Under the pieces are notes generated by a model. The model searched no databases and was not told the origin of the DNA. It was given only the letters and a program-made list of their open reading frames with translations. Source: Mantamonas sphyraenae (taxonomy: Eukaryota; CRuMs; Mantamonadidae). Taken from it: a stretch of DNA of 64,000 nucleotides. Numbering within the stretch: position 1 is the first letter of the stretch; every line of letters begins with the position of its first letter. Where the stretch lies: the NCBI GenBank assembly GCA_026936335.1, contig JAPMXV010000043.1, forward strand, positions 310,001 to 374,000, in the 5' to 3' direction. The position numbers and the translations under genes are program-made. Positions 21,602 through 32,095 of the stretch are shown here, one piece after another.

Positions 21602-23329
21602 CCCCAGAACGATGCTGCGACATGGAGGAGTGTCCCTGTGCCACGGCACACGTGGACATCCCGGGTCTGCTGATCCTGCCAGACTTTGTGACCTCTGACG
21701 AAGAGCAGGCGTTGCTGGCACTCAAAGACTGGGAATCCAAGCTGGGCAACGACTCTGCACGACGCAGGGTCCAGCACTACGGACGCGTGTTTGACTACAG
21801 TCGAAGTGATGTTGCACAGGAGGCGCAGGAGGCACCGGCCGCGCTTCAGGCAGTGGGTGACCTCATTGTGTCCAGCGTGCCGCTCTTGTCTCACCTCTCC
21901 CACCTCGATCAGATCACATTGAACGAGTACGAACCGGGACAGGGGATCAAGGCCCATGTGGATAGGCACAGCGCGTTTGAAGACGGCATCATCTCCTTGA
22001 GTCTGGGCAGCGCCACAGTGATGAACCTGCGCGAAGGAGGCAGCAAGAAACGGCTGTTGAAACGGTTGTGGCTGCCTCGGCGTTCTCTCCTTGTGCTCAC
22101 GGGCTATGCACGATACGCAGTGCTGCATGAAATCGAAAAGCGCAGCGAGGACGCCTACGCGGGGGAGATGCACCCACGTGCACGACGCGTGTCAGCCACG
22201 TTTCGACAGGTACGCACGTGTCCATGTGCATGCCTATGGCCGCGTCTGTGTGATGCTGCCCATCTGCAGGACGGGTTTGCCAAGTTTCTGGCGGAGAACA
22301 CGGCAGAGGAGACACACATCGACCACGCATCCACGCCACCCGATTTCCCAGAGGATGTGTGGGCTTGTGTGGCGGAGCATCTGGACTTGTGTGACTGAAA
22401 GCTCTGGAAGAGGCGCTGGGAGTGGCGCTCAACGTTGCGCGTGTGCGTGGGGTGCACACAATCGCCAAGCCACACCTGCGTGTGTTTGATCACATGACAC
22501 AATTGCAGTGCGTCGATTTGCAGGGTTCCAAGATCAAGGACAAGACATGTGTAGCACTGGTTCGACGCTGTGCGGACACGCTGCACACGTGGCACATGGC
22601 CGAGTGCCAGAGTGTCAGTGACAAAACCCTGGATGCATTGGCACTGTACGGGACCAGGTTGCTCAGTGTCGATGCGTCGGGATGCACACGTATCACCCAA
22701 GACGGCGTGGTGAGGGTGGTGGAAGCGCGCGGCCACACCCTGCACAGCCTGTACATAGGACATGTAAAGACGGTGGATGACACCACCTTGTACACAATCG
22801 CACAGCACTGCTCGGCACTGCGTCGTCTGGACCTCCGTGGGAATGAGGAGGTGGGAGACGACGGCGTGTGCGGTGTGCTTCAGGCCATCCCAGGCCAACT
22901 GACATGGCTCAGCGTGCGAGGCTGCAGGAAACTGAGCGCTCACACACATGGACAACGCTTATGGGCAATGCAGGCAGTGCACTGTCCCACTTGGATGTGG
23001 AGGAGTGTCTGGGCATGGGCAACGATGCCCAACTCATCGTCACACAAGTGTCCACACAGACGCATACGGGGCCGCTGTTGCGCCATCTCAACCTCAAACG
23101 TACCCGTGGCATTGCCAACACGCTTCCATCCATGTCATGGCTATCCTGGACTGCCCTGCGTGAGCTGAATCTGTGTGTCACCGACACCGACGTCGACACC
23201 CTGGCCCATCTGCTTCATCACATCGACCATGCTACTGTCCTCGATGTCTCCTTTACTCCTGCCGCCCTCCTCATGACCGATTCCCTCACGGCAACTCTGG
23301 AAGCGTGTGTGGACCATCCAATCGCATGA
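21559..23329 (+). CDS. AlkB (ALKBH8-like) dioxygenase fused to F-box-like and leucine-rich repeats; two frame breaks
   Basis: Begins with 11 glutamines, then an Fe(II)/2-oxoglutarate AlkB domain: LNEYEPGQG, the iron-binding H.D in HVDRHSAF (about aa 132-134), a distal His in RYAVLHEI and the ending RRVSATFR. The order matches ALKBH8, which acts on tRNA wobble uridine, but no RRM or methyltransferase is seen. A 60-nt segment (22210-22269) has intron borders yet keeps the frame. Next comes PPDFPEDVWACVAEHLDL, an F-box-like block, and AMN1/FBXL-type leucine-rich repeats such as LQCVDLQGSKIKDKTCVALV. Breaks near 22390-22397 (GACTGA; one more C gives DLKALEE) and 22911-22985 each miss one base. 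Domain calls are firm; one gene is inferred from the continuous coding and lack of spacing. Confidence 0.75.
21568..21600 (+). repeat. (CAG)11 tract encoding polyglutamine
   Basis: Eleven consecutive CAG codons right after the first three residues of the AlkB gene. Probably length-variable. Confidence 0.95.
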
Positions 23330-23377
23330 TGATGACCCTTCCCTCCCCTCCCCTCCCCCCAAACCCCCCCGTGTCTC

Positions 23378-24541
23378 TCACTCCACACGCTGCCTCTTGC
23401 CACCCTCTGCGTCAGAAAGGACGGTGACGTGTGATGCCCCTTCATCCATGTCCTCGCGTGAACGCTTGACACTGCTGGGAAAGGTGGGCAGGGCCGTGTG
23501 GTGCACTGGCAGGGGACTCTCTGAGAACCATGGGTGCAAGAGTGCGTCTGCTGCAGTGATGCGTCGTTGTGGGTCGTATGCCAGCATGCGCATGAGCAGA
23601 TCCAGCCCTGTGTCGGAGAGAGGCACGTCTTCAAGCAGACTGCGCAGGTGATTGTATGGTTGGGCACCGAAGCTGATCCCCTTGGGATTGGGCATCTCCA
23701 TGATGTCTGGCCAGATGTTGCGTGTCGGTGCACCCAGCACCTTGACAATGGCTCGGAACTGCGACACCTCCGAGTCGCCCATGAACAACGCCTTGCCACT
23801 CAGCAACTCCGCAAAGATGCACCCCACACTCCACATGTCCACCGCCGTCCCGTAGGTCTTTGCGCCCAGTAGCAGCTCGGGGGAGCGGTACCACAGTGTC
23901 ACCACGTTGTTGGACGGCGTAAACACACGCAGAGGTTCGCCGTACCTGCGCGCCAACCCAAAGTCGCACAGTTTCAGCACGCCACGGTCGCCCATGAGGA
24001 TGTTTTCCGGTTTGATGTCCCTGTGGATGACCCATCGGTCGTGGAGGTAGGCCACACTCAGCAGCAGTTGTTGTAGCAGACACTTGGTGTGGGCAATGCT
24101 GAACCCACCCTTCCTCTTGCTCGTCAGCGTGTGCAGGTCGTGGTCGCAGAATTCCATGGCCATGTAAAAGTTCATGTGGACATCCACCACCACTTCCAAC
24201 ACATTGACAAGGTTCTCATGCTCCAGTGCCACTAGCAGCGACACCTCCCGCAGACTGCTCAGCGGGAACCCCTCCTCGTCCTGCAACGCCTTCCGGATCT
24301 TGATTTTCTTCAGTGCCACAATCCTTCCCGTTTCTTTCTCCTTGGCTTTGACTGTGTGTGTGTGTGTGTGTGGTGTGGTGTTGGTTGCTCATTGCTACGT
24401 CCTCTCTCCTCTCCCACACTGCCAGGACCACTTACACACAAGGCCGTACGTGCCCTCGTTGATGGTTCCCAACTGTACATACGCCTCGTCGATGTCTCGG
24501 CATCCCGACCACCATGTGGACGGCTTCTTCGCAACCGACAT
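23378..24541 (-). CDS. Cyclin-dependent kinase of the CDK10/CDK11 (PITSLRE-like) type
   Basis: Ser/Thr kinase, probably in transcription, splicing or cell-cycle control. Exons 24541-24436 and 24351-23378 give 359 aa, joining as GTYGLVFKAKEKETGRIVALKK. The cyclin-binding helix reads PLSSLREVS (about aa 64-72), closest to the PISSLRE/PITSLRE of CDK10/11. Catalytic HRDIKPEN (about 143), DFG (about 165), and the activation segment with VVTLWYRSPELLLGAKTYGTAVDMWSVGC split into family motifs are intact. The tail is basic, ending GGKRQRVE, a possible nuclear signal. The start MSVAKKP is the only ATG in the first exon; an earlier exon is possible. Downstream of eIF2-gamma on the same strand, 66 bp apart; convergent with the AlkB-LRR gene, 48 bp apart. 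Confidence 0.88.
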
Positions 24542-24607
24542 GCCAGCTCTCTCGTCCACAACAAACCCTGGCCGTCCTGGCGCACTCCATTCCACACCTA
24601 TGTGTGT

Positions 24608-27164
24608 TTACTCTTCATCCCTCTCGTCCCCTTCGACATCCACAGTGACGCCTCGCCTGATCTGTCCCCATCCAATGAGTCTGTGCAAGTCGAGTTGTTC
24701 CCCCGCCACGTCGGACTTGTGTGTGAGTCGCTGGGCATGCGTACCGTCATCCAACCTTGGCACACACTCCTCACGCTCACGTTCTCTCACATGCACCTTG
24801 CACACACATTGTGGGTATCTCAGTCAAGTGATTCTTGGGTGTAAAGTGTCTTTTTCCTCTTCAGGGCCGACGAAATCGCACGAGTGCGTCGCCAACTTCG
24901 TAAGAGTGGTGCAAGACAGTCATCATCATCGATACCCACCCATGCACAGGAACAGGTGCACACATGCAGACGTCCATACACACACACACACGGAAACAAC
25001 ACTGGGGCAGACACCCACGGGGAAATACTTACCGCCAATGCTTGTCCACACGTCGACTGAGAGCAATCTTCTCTCCCTCCTGGGTGCACACAGGCGATGT
25101 GAGCACAATCTTGGCCAGGTCGTTGCGTACGGCAAGGATACGGCCACCGGTGGAGGTGGAGCCGATGTTGACCATGAGGATCTCGCCCTTGACGAGCTTC
25201 TGCACCTTGCTCTGCTTCTCGCCGGTCGTCTTGACACCCAGCAGACGACGCAGGAGGAAGAAGCTGATTTCCAGCTCCGTGTAGATCTCGGGCAGGGAAC
25301 CGACAGCGCCGAGGACCTGGCCCACCAGACGATCGGCACGACACAGGGTGGGGTCGATCTTGGTGCCCACACCAATGAGGCCACCGGGGGCGGCGTACTG
25401 CAGTTCGTTCTGTTCGGCAAACAGAGTGACCACCTTGGAACGAATCGGGGCACACTGCATCTTGCCCTTGGAGTCCTTGGTCACAATGCCCGGACGCACC
25501 TCCACCTCGTCGCCCAGACGCAACACACCACGCAGAATGGAGCCGCCAGCCACACCACCCTTGAGGTCATCCACCTCACTGCCGGGCTTGTTCACGTCGA
25601 ACGAACGAATGACAATCAGTCTCGCCGGGGACATGTAGTCACGCACAGGCACAGGGATGGTCTTGACAATCATCTCACAGATGACATCGATGTTGTAGCG
25701 TTTGATGGCTGAAATCGGGATGATGGGTGCTCCGTCGGCCACCGTGCCCTTGACAAACTTGAGGATCTGCTGGTACTGCTCGTGGGCATTGGCCTCCTTC
25801 ACCAGATCCATCTTGTTCTGCAGGATGATGATGTGCTTCAGCTTCATGATCTCAATGGCGGCCAAATGCTCGCTTGTCTGCGGCTGCGGGCAGCTCTCGT
25901 TGCCTGCCACCAGCAGCAGCGCCGCATCCATCACCGCCGCTCCGTTCAGCATCGTGGCCATCAGGATATCGTGACCGGGACAGTCCACAAACGACACGTG
26001 TCGCTGCAGCTCCAGGCTGCCTCCACATCCGTCCACCTTGCACTGTGGCGTGTCCGGCGTTCGGCTCCCGTTGGACGAGTAGCACCCCGGTGCTGCGCAC
26101 GACTCGTTTGTGCATTTGTACACCTTGGCGTTGGCATAGCCCAGCTTGATTGTGATGTTGCGTTCCATTTCGTTCTTGAAGCTGTCCTCATCAATGTGTT
26201 TTTCTGTGTTAGCTGCGTGCTTGCGGGTGGGAGAGGGCGGGATTTTGCCTGGGCAGGGAGGGCTTGATCAGGTTCATGTGCAACTTACCGGACAGTCTGG
26301 ACACAGAGTCACACAGTGTCCGGTGTGACAGAGAGAGAGAGAGAGAGAGAGAGAGGGTGTGTGTGTGTGCGACCCATGTGTGCGTAGTGTGTGTGTGTGT
26401 GTGTGCGTTGTGCGTGGACGTTTGTTGTGTGTGTGTCAGCCAATTGTGTCGACTCGTGGCACGCTCGCTTCACACGCGTCCCTGCGCTGCACCAGGGTAT
26501 CCATACACCCTGAAGATTGACCCCAGGCATGGCCAGCAACCATCGACTCTGCCCCACAGGCACAGGTGGCACGTGTGTGTGCACAGGGCTGCATGGGCCT
26601 GGGTTTCCGAGAAATGTGGCCTGGCGCATGCGAGGTTGTGAAAATGCCCGTGAAAATGCCCGCAAAACAACCTACCTGCACGCCAGAGATGGCCTTGACC
26701 ACGGTTGACTTGCCGTGTGCCACATGTCCAATTGTGCCAATGTTGATGGTGGCCTGGCGAGACATCACCTCCATGGTCAGCGGGTGCAGGCTCTCCACGT
26801 CCAGCGTTTCCAGGTTCTGTTCCATGAGGCCGTCGTCCACGTTGCCGTTGTTGTTGTTGTTGTTGCTGCGTTCTGCGTCCCTTGACGATGTTTGCAGACG
26901 CTCCCCTGCGTCCTCTTGACCCTCGGCGTCAAAGTGCACGTGCTTGTTCGTGTGGTTCTCCTTCTTCAGGCTGCTCTTGCCAGGTTTCGCATGGTCCACC
27001 TGCTTGCCCGAGTTTGCTTCCTCTTCTTCCTCCTCCTCCTCCTCCAGCTCCTCCTCCTCTTCGTCCACCTCGTATTCGTAGTATGCGCTCGGAATGTTTA
27101 CTTCCTCGTCTGGCTGGTCCAGCAGGTCCAGCATGTCATCGTTTCCTCCCTTTTTGCCGCTCAT
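24608..27164 (-). CDS. EIF2S3: Translation initiation factor eIF2 gamma subunit
   Basis: GTPase subunit of eIF2, which carries initiator Met-tRNA to the ribosome. Exons: 27164-26676, an 8-nt microexon 26296-26289 (ACTGTCCG), 26181-25033 and 24680-24608, giving 572 aa. The microexon encodes TVR, joining GVQ to [19 protein letters not shown] as in all eIF2-gamma proteins. G1 is GHVAHGKST (about aa 147-157), G3 DCPGHD, G4 NKMD; a Cys-rich zinc ribbon follows YKCTNESC. The C-terminus [14 protein letters not shown] is nearly invariant. Unusual is a 135-residue N-terminal extension rich in Glu, Asp and Asn. The last intron (25032-24681) is long for this genome. Essential single-copy type gene; identification certain. 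Confidence 0.96.
26329..26354. repeat. (GA)n microsatellite in eIF2-gamma intron 1
   Basis: About 13 GA units followed by a TG-rich tract (about 26355-26436), upstream of the microexon acceptor. In the sense of the gene it reads (CT)n and could serve as an extended pyrimidine tract for the 8-nt exon. Confidence 0.9.
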
Positions 27165-27300
27165 GATTGTCGCTTTGTTGGGTTTCAGGGAAGGGGTTTC
27201 GTTGCGTTTGCATTCGCACGATCGACTCCCACCACACCTCTCTCAACTCACACCACCCTCACTTTCCACTCTCACTCATCATCAGCACACCCTTCTTCAA

Positions 27301-29262
27301 TCAGTCCTCGTCGTCGTCATCCACCTCGATGTCAAAGAACTTGCCCAGGTACGACAGATCCTCCAGCTTCTCCAGCTCAATCTCCTCAATGGGATGCTTG
27401 CGTGACTTTTGCAACACCTCCAAGTGGCCACGTGACTCCTTGTCGTACACCAGCGTGATCGACGTTCCCTTGCGTCCGAAGCGTGCCGTGCGTCCGATGC
27501 GGTGCAGGTACATCTCCTCGTCCACCTCGTTCGTGCGCTTGTTGTTGCGATCGTAGGTCATCGGCATGTCAAAGTTGATCACCAGTGCCACCGACGGGAT
27601 GTCAAAGCCACGTGCAATCACGTTTGTGGAAATCAACACGTTGAACTTCTCCTCACGGAAGCGCTTGACCAAATCGTCGCGCTCCGCCGGGGGCAACCCG
27701 GCCGTTAACGCCTCGGTGGAGTAACCATCCTCATTGAGGGCAGCTGCCAACTCGGTGGCACTCCTGCGTGCCTCACAAAACACAATGCTCTGGGAGACCG
27801 AGGCGAGTGGAAACAGGTACTTGACCACATCCACACGAAGGTCGCCATCCTCGGTCCCACAATCAATGTAGTACTGCTTCAACTGCTCAATGTCCAGCTC
27901 CTTCTTGGCCACACTGATCACGTTGGGGTCGGCATCCTTCCGCTCCACATACTTGGTGGCATTCTTCCGCACCTTCTTGTTGAACGTGGCCGAAAACAGC
28001 GCAATCTGGGTGTCCTTGGGCACGTTCTTCTTCACGTTCACCACCTGCTTCCATGCATTGTACACCAGCGAGTCTGCCTCGTCCAGTACAAGCAGCTTCA
28101 GGTTCTTCAGTGGCACCAGGCTGCTCTTGGACGTCACCATCGTCGACACCGTGCCTGCACTGCCCACCACAACCTGCGCCGTCGTCGTCTCTGTCACTGT
28201 TGTGTGTTTCTGTGTCAGCAACCGTCCACACCCGACCCCACGTCCTCCAAACGCTTCCACGACGGAATCTGCGCTCCTTCCTCCCCTCTCCCCACACTTT
28301 CCTCCACACACCCGTTTCTTCACACACGCACTCTCTCTCCCCCACTTACATTCCACACCAGGAACCAGAGTGAGCACCTCCACCGGCGGGTCCATAAACT
28401 CTGCCAGCTTCTCCACCTCCTCCGCAATCTGGTTTGCCAGCTCGCGAGCGTTGGCCACAATCAGCACCTGCGGCTCCTTCTTGCTTGCGTCCAGGCGAGC
28501 AAGGGCACTCAGCACAAAGCAGCATGTCTTTCCCGTGCCTGCCTGTGCCTGTGCAATCAGGTTGCGTGCCCTGTGAGTGTGGTGTGTGTTGGGTCGGTGG
28601 TTGTGAGTGTCAGCAGCAGCCAATTTCCAGGTCCTTCCACCCCACACACGCGCGCGTGCCCACACCCGTTCCCCCAAAGCAACACAGGGTTCCTCCCTCC
28701 TCCCTCGCCCTCTCCCTCTCTCTCTTCCATCAACATACGGGTTGGCCAGCATCATGGGGATTCCCATGCTTTGAATCTTGGAGGGTCGCTGGTAGTTGTG
28801 TGCATACAGCGCCTTGACCAGCTGAGGGTTGAACTCATACTCCTCCTGCAGCTTCTCCCATGTGGTGGCTGCATACAGGGGCGAATCAGGGTTGCTGTGC
28901 TTCACCTCCAGGTCCGTCTCCAGCTCCTTCAACCTCGACTTTTGGATCATCTTGTTGAAGTTCTCGTTCACCGTCATGCGGCCGATCTTGTTGGCCACCT
29001 CCTTCACATCCTCTGCCTCACCCGACGACGCCGCCGACGACGACGAGGATGCAGAGGCACCAGAGGAAGACGAGGAAGCTGCTGCTGCTGCTGCTGCGGC
29101 TGTGGATTGTGCATCTGTGTTGACCACAGTGCCTCCCTGCACGCTGACCACGCTCCCTCCCTCTGCCTCTGCGGTCGCCTCCTTCACCAACGCTTCCGTC
29201 GTCGTCGATCCTGTCTCGCTTGCCGTCGAAGGCTCTTCCACTTGGTCTGCCCACGAACTCAT
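27301..29262 (-). CDS. DDX19: DEAD-box RNA helicase, Dbp5/DDX19-like
   Basis: Probable mRNA-export ATPase acting at the cytoplasmic face of the nuclear pore. Exons 29262-28739, 28570-28350 and 28196-27301 give 546 aa, joining as LANPARNLIAQAQ and GVELTETTTAQVVVG. Motif I AQAGTGKT (about aa 182), DEAD (about 286), SAT (about 317) and HRIGRTARFGRKG (about 480) are present. The family-type lead-in SPLYAATTWEKL and the C-terminal ESRGHLEVLQKS fit the Dbp5/DDX19 group better than eIF4A. An Ala/Ser-rich acidic segment sits near aa 50-90 and the end is polyacidic. Divergent from COMMD9, 92 bp between start codons. Confidence 0.88.
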   Translation of the reverse strand: MSSWADQVEEPSTASETGSTTTEALVKEATAEAEGGSVVSVQGGTVVNTDAQSTAAAAAAAASSSSSGASASSSSSAASSGEAEDVKEVANKIGRMTVNENFNKMIQKSRLKELETDLEVKHSNPDSPLYAATTWEKLQEEYEFNPQLVKALYAHNYQRPSKIQSMGIPMMLANPYVDGRERGRGRGRREEPCVALGERVWARARVWGGRTWKLAAADTHNHRPNTHHTHRARNLIAQAQAGTGKTCCFVLSALARLDASKKEPQVLIVANARELANQIAEEVEKLAEFMDPPVEVLTLVPGVECKWGRESACVKKRVCGGKCGERGGRSADSVVEAFGGRGVGCGRLLTQKHTTVTETTTAQVVVGSAGTVSTMVTSKSSLVPLKNLKLLVLDEADSLVYNAWKQVVNVKKNVPKDTQIALFSATFNKKVRKNATKYVERKDADPNVISVAKKELDIEQLKQYYIDCGTEDGDLRVDVVKYLFPLASVSQSIVFCEARRSATELAAALNEDGYSTEALTAGLPPAERDDLVKRFREEKFNVLISTNVIARGFDIPSVALVINFDMPMTYDRNNKRTNEVDEEMYLHRIGRTARFGRKGTSITLVYDKESRGHLEVLQKSRKHPIEEIELEKLEDLSYLGKFFDIEVDDDDED

Positions 29263-29354
29263 TGTTGGTGAGTGTGTGGTGTGCGTGTGTGTGCGCGTGT
29301 GTGGGGGGTGGCTGCCACTGCGCGCAGGTGCACACACACAGACACACACTCAAC

Positions 29355-30297
29355 ATGTCCACCTGGGATTCCCTCACCGCCGGTGCGGTCAAGGAGCAGG
29401 TCAAGACCAAGGAGGTGTATGTGAAGAAGGACACAGAGAGTGGCCTGGACTTTGGGGTCCTTGCCTTTCTGGCCAAGGCCCCGTCCAAGAAGTTTGTCGA
29501 CCAGCTCTTCCTCGACGCCGCCGCTTACAGCGATGGACAATTGCGTCGCAATGCTGTTCCCAACACACCCAAGTGGGCCTCCATTGCTGCCGAGGATAAG
29601 AACTTGGCTGTCGAGGTGCGTGTGGCCGTCAGCAGCCGTCCAAACGCTCCGTGCTGGAGAGGGCAATTCCCACCTCCAGCTCCACAGCACACACACTCAC
29701 ACCCACCCACCGTCCCTTCCCCGTCTCCCAACCCCCCACCCGTCCCCCCCTCGCGGCCTACCGGATCCACAGCTGCTGCATGTGATTCAGTTTCTGATCC
29801 ACGAGAGCGTGTATGCACAGTATGGAAGCAAGGAAGAGGTGCTGGCGGAGGTGTTTATCAAGAACAAGGTGGTCGACTCACCCAAGGATGTGTTTGCAGA
29901 CGACGACGACGACGACGACGACGATGAGGGCAAGAATGGATCATCGTCGTCGTCGAGCAATGGGGAAACGGTGCTCCCTGCACAATTGCTGGACTTGATG
30001 GCAGCCATCCTTGTGGGACACCTGGAGGAGTGGACACAGGCAGCGAGTGCAGGCACGCTGTCGCTGCCAAAGATGGTGGATCTCAATTGGCGCATCGATG
30101 TCATGAGTTCCTCATCAGACATTAGCAAGATGGCACAACCCACAGCCTTGGTTGAACTCCTCCTCCAGGGCAACGCAACACAACAGGGCAAGATGCCTTC
30201 CACAGACTCCGTTGTCCTTGAGATGAACAAGGAGACCCTCACAACCATGATCGATGGCCTCAGCAAGATTGCCAACCAACTCTCATCCATCTCATAG
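29355..30297 (+). CDS. COMMD9: COMM domain-containing protein 9
   Basis: Subunit of the Commander/CCC complex that works with Retriever in endosomal recycling. Exons 29355-29615 and 29773-30297 join in phase 0 as NLAVELLHVIQFLIHE, giving 261 aa (usual about 198). The COMM domain includes LSLPKMVDLNWRIDV, SSDISKMAQPTALVEL and SVVLEMNKETLTTMIDGL, near-identical in arrangement to COMMD9: SLP.(L/M)VDL.WR.D, then the Leu-rich end. Extra length is a linker of about nine Asp followed by Ser, near aa 115-135. The N-terminal helical domain is present. Its RME-8-like neighbour at 0.4-7.4 kb acts in a related endosomal pathway, but the two are 22 kb apart. Confidence 0.9.
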
Positions 30298-30372
30298 TCA
30301 CCCCTTCCCCTCCCCCCCCTTGCAGTCTCATTGAACGAATACACTCTCCAGGTGCACCCAATCAAAGGCCCA

Positions 30373-32019
30373 ATGTTCCGTCGATCCCAACCCCTCCTTT
30401 CCTCCCATCCCCTAGAAGCCATGTACAGCACGCAGACAGCTGCACGCATGCGACGTGTCCAGCAGATGGGAATGGTCGGCCACGAGGGTGCCCTTCGAGT
30501 GCGTCGTACCATGCGGAAGCTGCTGTGTCTGCCAGACAGTGCCGACACACTGGCACAGGGCATGAAGAGTCATTTGGCAAGGGGAAGACCCTGCCAGGCA
30601 GTGTCCATGTTCAAGGAGGCTTCTAGGGAGATGCAGATGCACGAGGAGGTGGCCTCCCTCATGCTCCAGGCTCTGGCACAGCAGGGCAAGGGAAAGGCAG
30701 CACTGGTGTTTCTGGAACAGCACCGAATGACCAAAGGGACTGTTTTGCATCGTCCCATGTTCGAATGGACCATGGAGGCACTGGTGCGAAGCAAGAAACA
30801 ACGGCGGGAGGACGTCGACCACACCATGCGTCTGCTCAAGGCCATGATGATGACAACAGAGGGGTCCATGTCATCCAATGACATCAAGACGGCTCCCACC
30901 ACTCACACATTTTCCCTGTGTCTGCGCATGGCAGCAAAGAATGGCCGCAGTGATCTCGCTCTCCTCCTTCTGGAGCTCATGGTCAAACGCACGGTGCCAC
31001 GCACCGAACACACCTTTGCCCTATTGCTCGACTGTGCTTCGTCATGGCATGAGGCACAACAGATGCTTCAACTGGCTCACAGGGATGCCATGCACACCAG
31101 ACCTGGTGTTCGTGCTGCTCTTCTTCGCGTCCTCCTGCGCGACACCTCCGTCTCCGATCGTCATCGGTGGGACGAAGTACATCGTACCATGGATGCTTAC
31201 CCCTCATATATGCCCAATACTGTTGTCGACGCCTGTCTGCAGGTTCTTGCCCATATGCCACCTCAACTCTGGGACAATCCGCTCCCGGCTGCCCGATCTG
31301 TGTTTGAACGTGCCCAGAACCAGGCCAGTCTCACCACCTTGCGTCTAATGCTGCATATCTGCAGGAAACACAACCATTGGCCAGCTGCCATGACTGTGGC
31401 CAATTCTACTGTGGATCACTCCGCAGACCCGTCCTACTCTGACCTTCCTGTGGCATACCGCGATCCACTGTGTCTCTTTCACCTTGTGGCTTTGGCTGCA
31501 GACAATCACGATCTGCCCAAGGCCATGGCCTTGTTGGCCAAACACACACCCATCGTCGTCCAACACAAACCGTCCATGCAGCTCCTCTTTGCCATGGCAT
31601 GCCATCATGACGACGATCAGCTCTTTCACACCTGCCTTGAGCACATCAACGTCTCTCGAGCCTACGCTGTCGCCGTCGATGCCGTCCTGTCCCTCCCATC
31701 TCCCCACCGCTTTCAATCTGCCCTTGTACAGGCTCTGGTGATGCACGACAAGCTTGACATGGCCCTCGAATTGCTCCTACGTACCCAATCGCCCTCCCAT
31801 CATCGCCGAGCGTTGCTCATGGGCTTGCTCCATGCGCCCGTGCGCACGTGGCTGCTCACCTCACGCGACAAGCATCAATGCGTCACCGACATGCTCTCGG
31901 TTGCCTCTCTCATCGCCCTGGACAACACGTCTCCTCCTCAGCATGCCCTTTTGGTCCAGGTCTGGCACCGTGGGCTGCGCATGCTACACAGGTGGAACCT
32001 GATGAACAAGGACACATAA
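30373..32019 (+). CDS. Pentatricopeptide-repeat-like protein, probably mitochondrial
   Basis: 548 aa, no intron. Not assigned to a named family. The protein is built of helical pairs of about 35 residues, for example THTFSLCLRMAAKNGRSDLA followed by EHTFALLLDCASSWHEAQQM, the pattern expected of PPR motifs. The N-terminus MFRRSQPLLSSHPLEAM is basic and Ser-rich with few acids, consistent with import into mitochondria. PPR proteins bind organelle RNA. The start is the first in-frame ATG after the COMMD9 stop (75 bp away). Convergent with the helical protein to the right, 76 bp between stops. Confidence 0.6.
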   Translation: MFRRSQPLLSSHPLEAMYSTQTAARMRRVQQMGMVGHEGALRVRRTMRKLLCLPDSADTLAQGMKSHLARGRPCQAVSMFKEASREMQMHEEVASLMLQALAQQGKGKAALVFLEQHRMTKGTVLHRPMFEWTMEALVRSKKQRREDVDHTMRLLKAMMMTTEGSMSSNDIKTAPTTHTFSLCLRMAAKNGRSDLALLLLELMVKRTVPRTEHTFALLLDCASSWHEAQQMLQLAHRDAMHTRPGVRAALLRVLLRDTSVSDRHRWDEVHRTMDAYPSYMPNTVVDACLQVLAHMPPQLWDNPLPAARSVFERAQNQASLTTLRLMLHICRKHNHWPAAMTVANSTVDHSADPSYSDLPVAYRDPLCLFHLVALAADNHDLPKAMALLAKHTPIVVQHKPSMQLLFAMACHHDDDQLFHTCLEHINVSRAYAVAVDAVLSLPSPHRFQSALVQALVMHDKLDMALELLLRTQSPSHHRRALLMGLLHAPVRTWLLTSRDKHQCVTDMLSVASLIALDNTSPPQHALLVQVWHRGLRMLHRWNLMNKDT

Positions 32020-32095
32020 ATTTTGATTCAGAACAAAATCAACCCAAACCCACAAACATCCCAATTTACACATGAATCAAAAATCATGCCATGCT

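Noticed and set aside
22210-22269. Extra 20 residues between the AlkB core and the F-box-like block
   Set aside because: The segment has GTACGC and CTGCAG borders, is Cys-rich and unlike homologues; more likely a 60-nt intron, although it keeps the frame.
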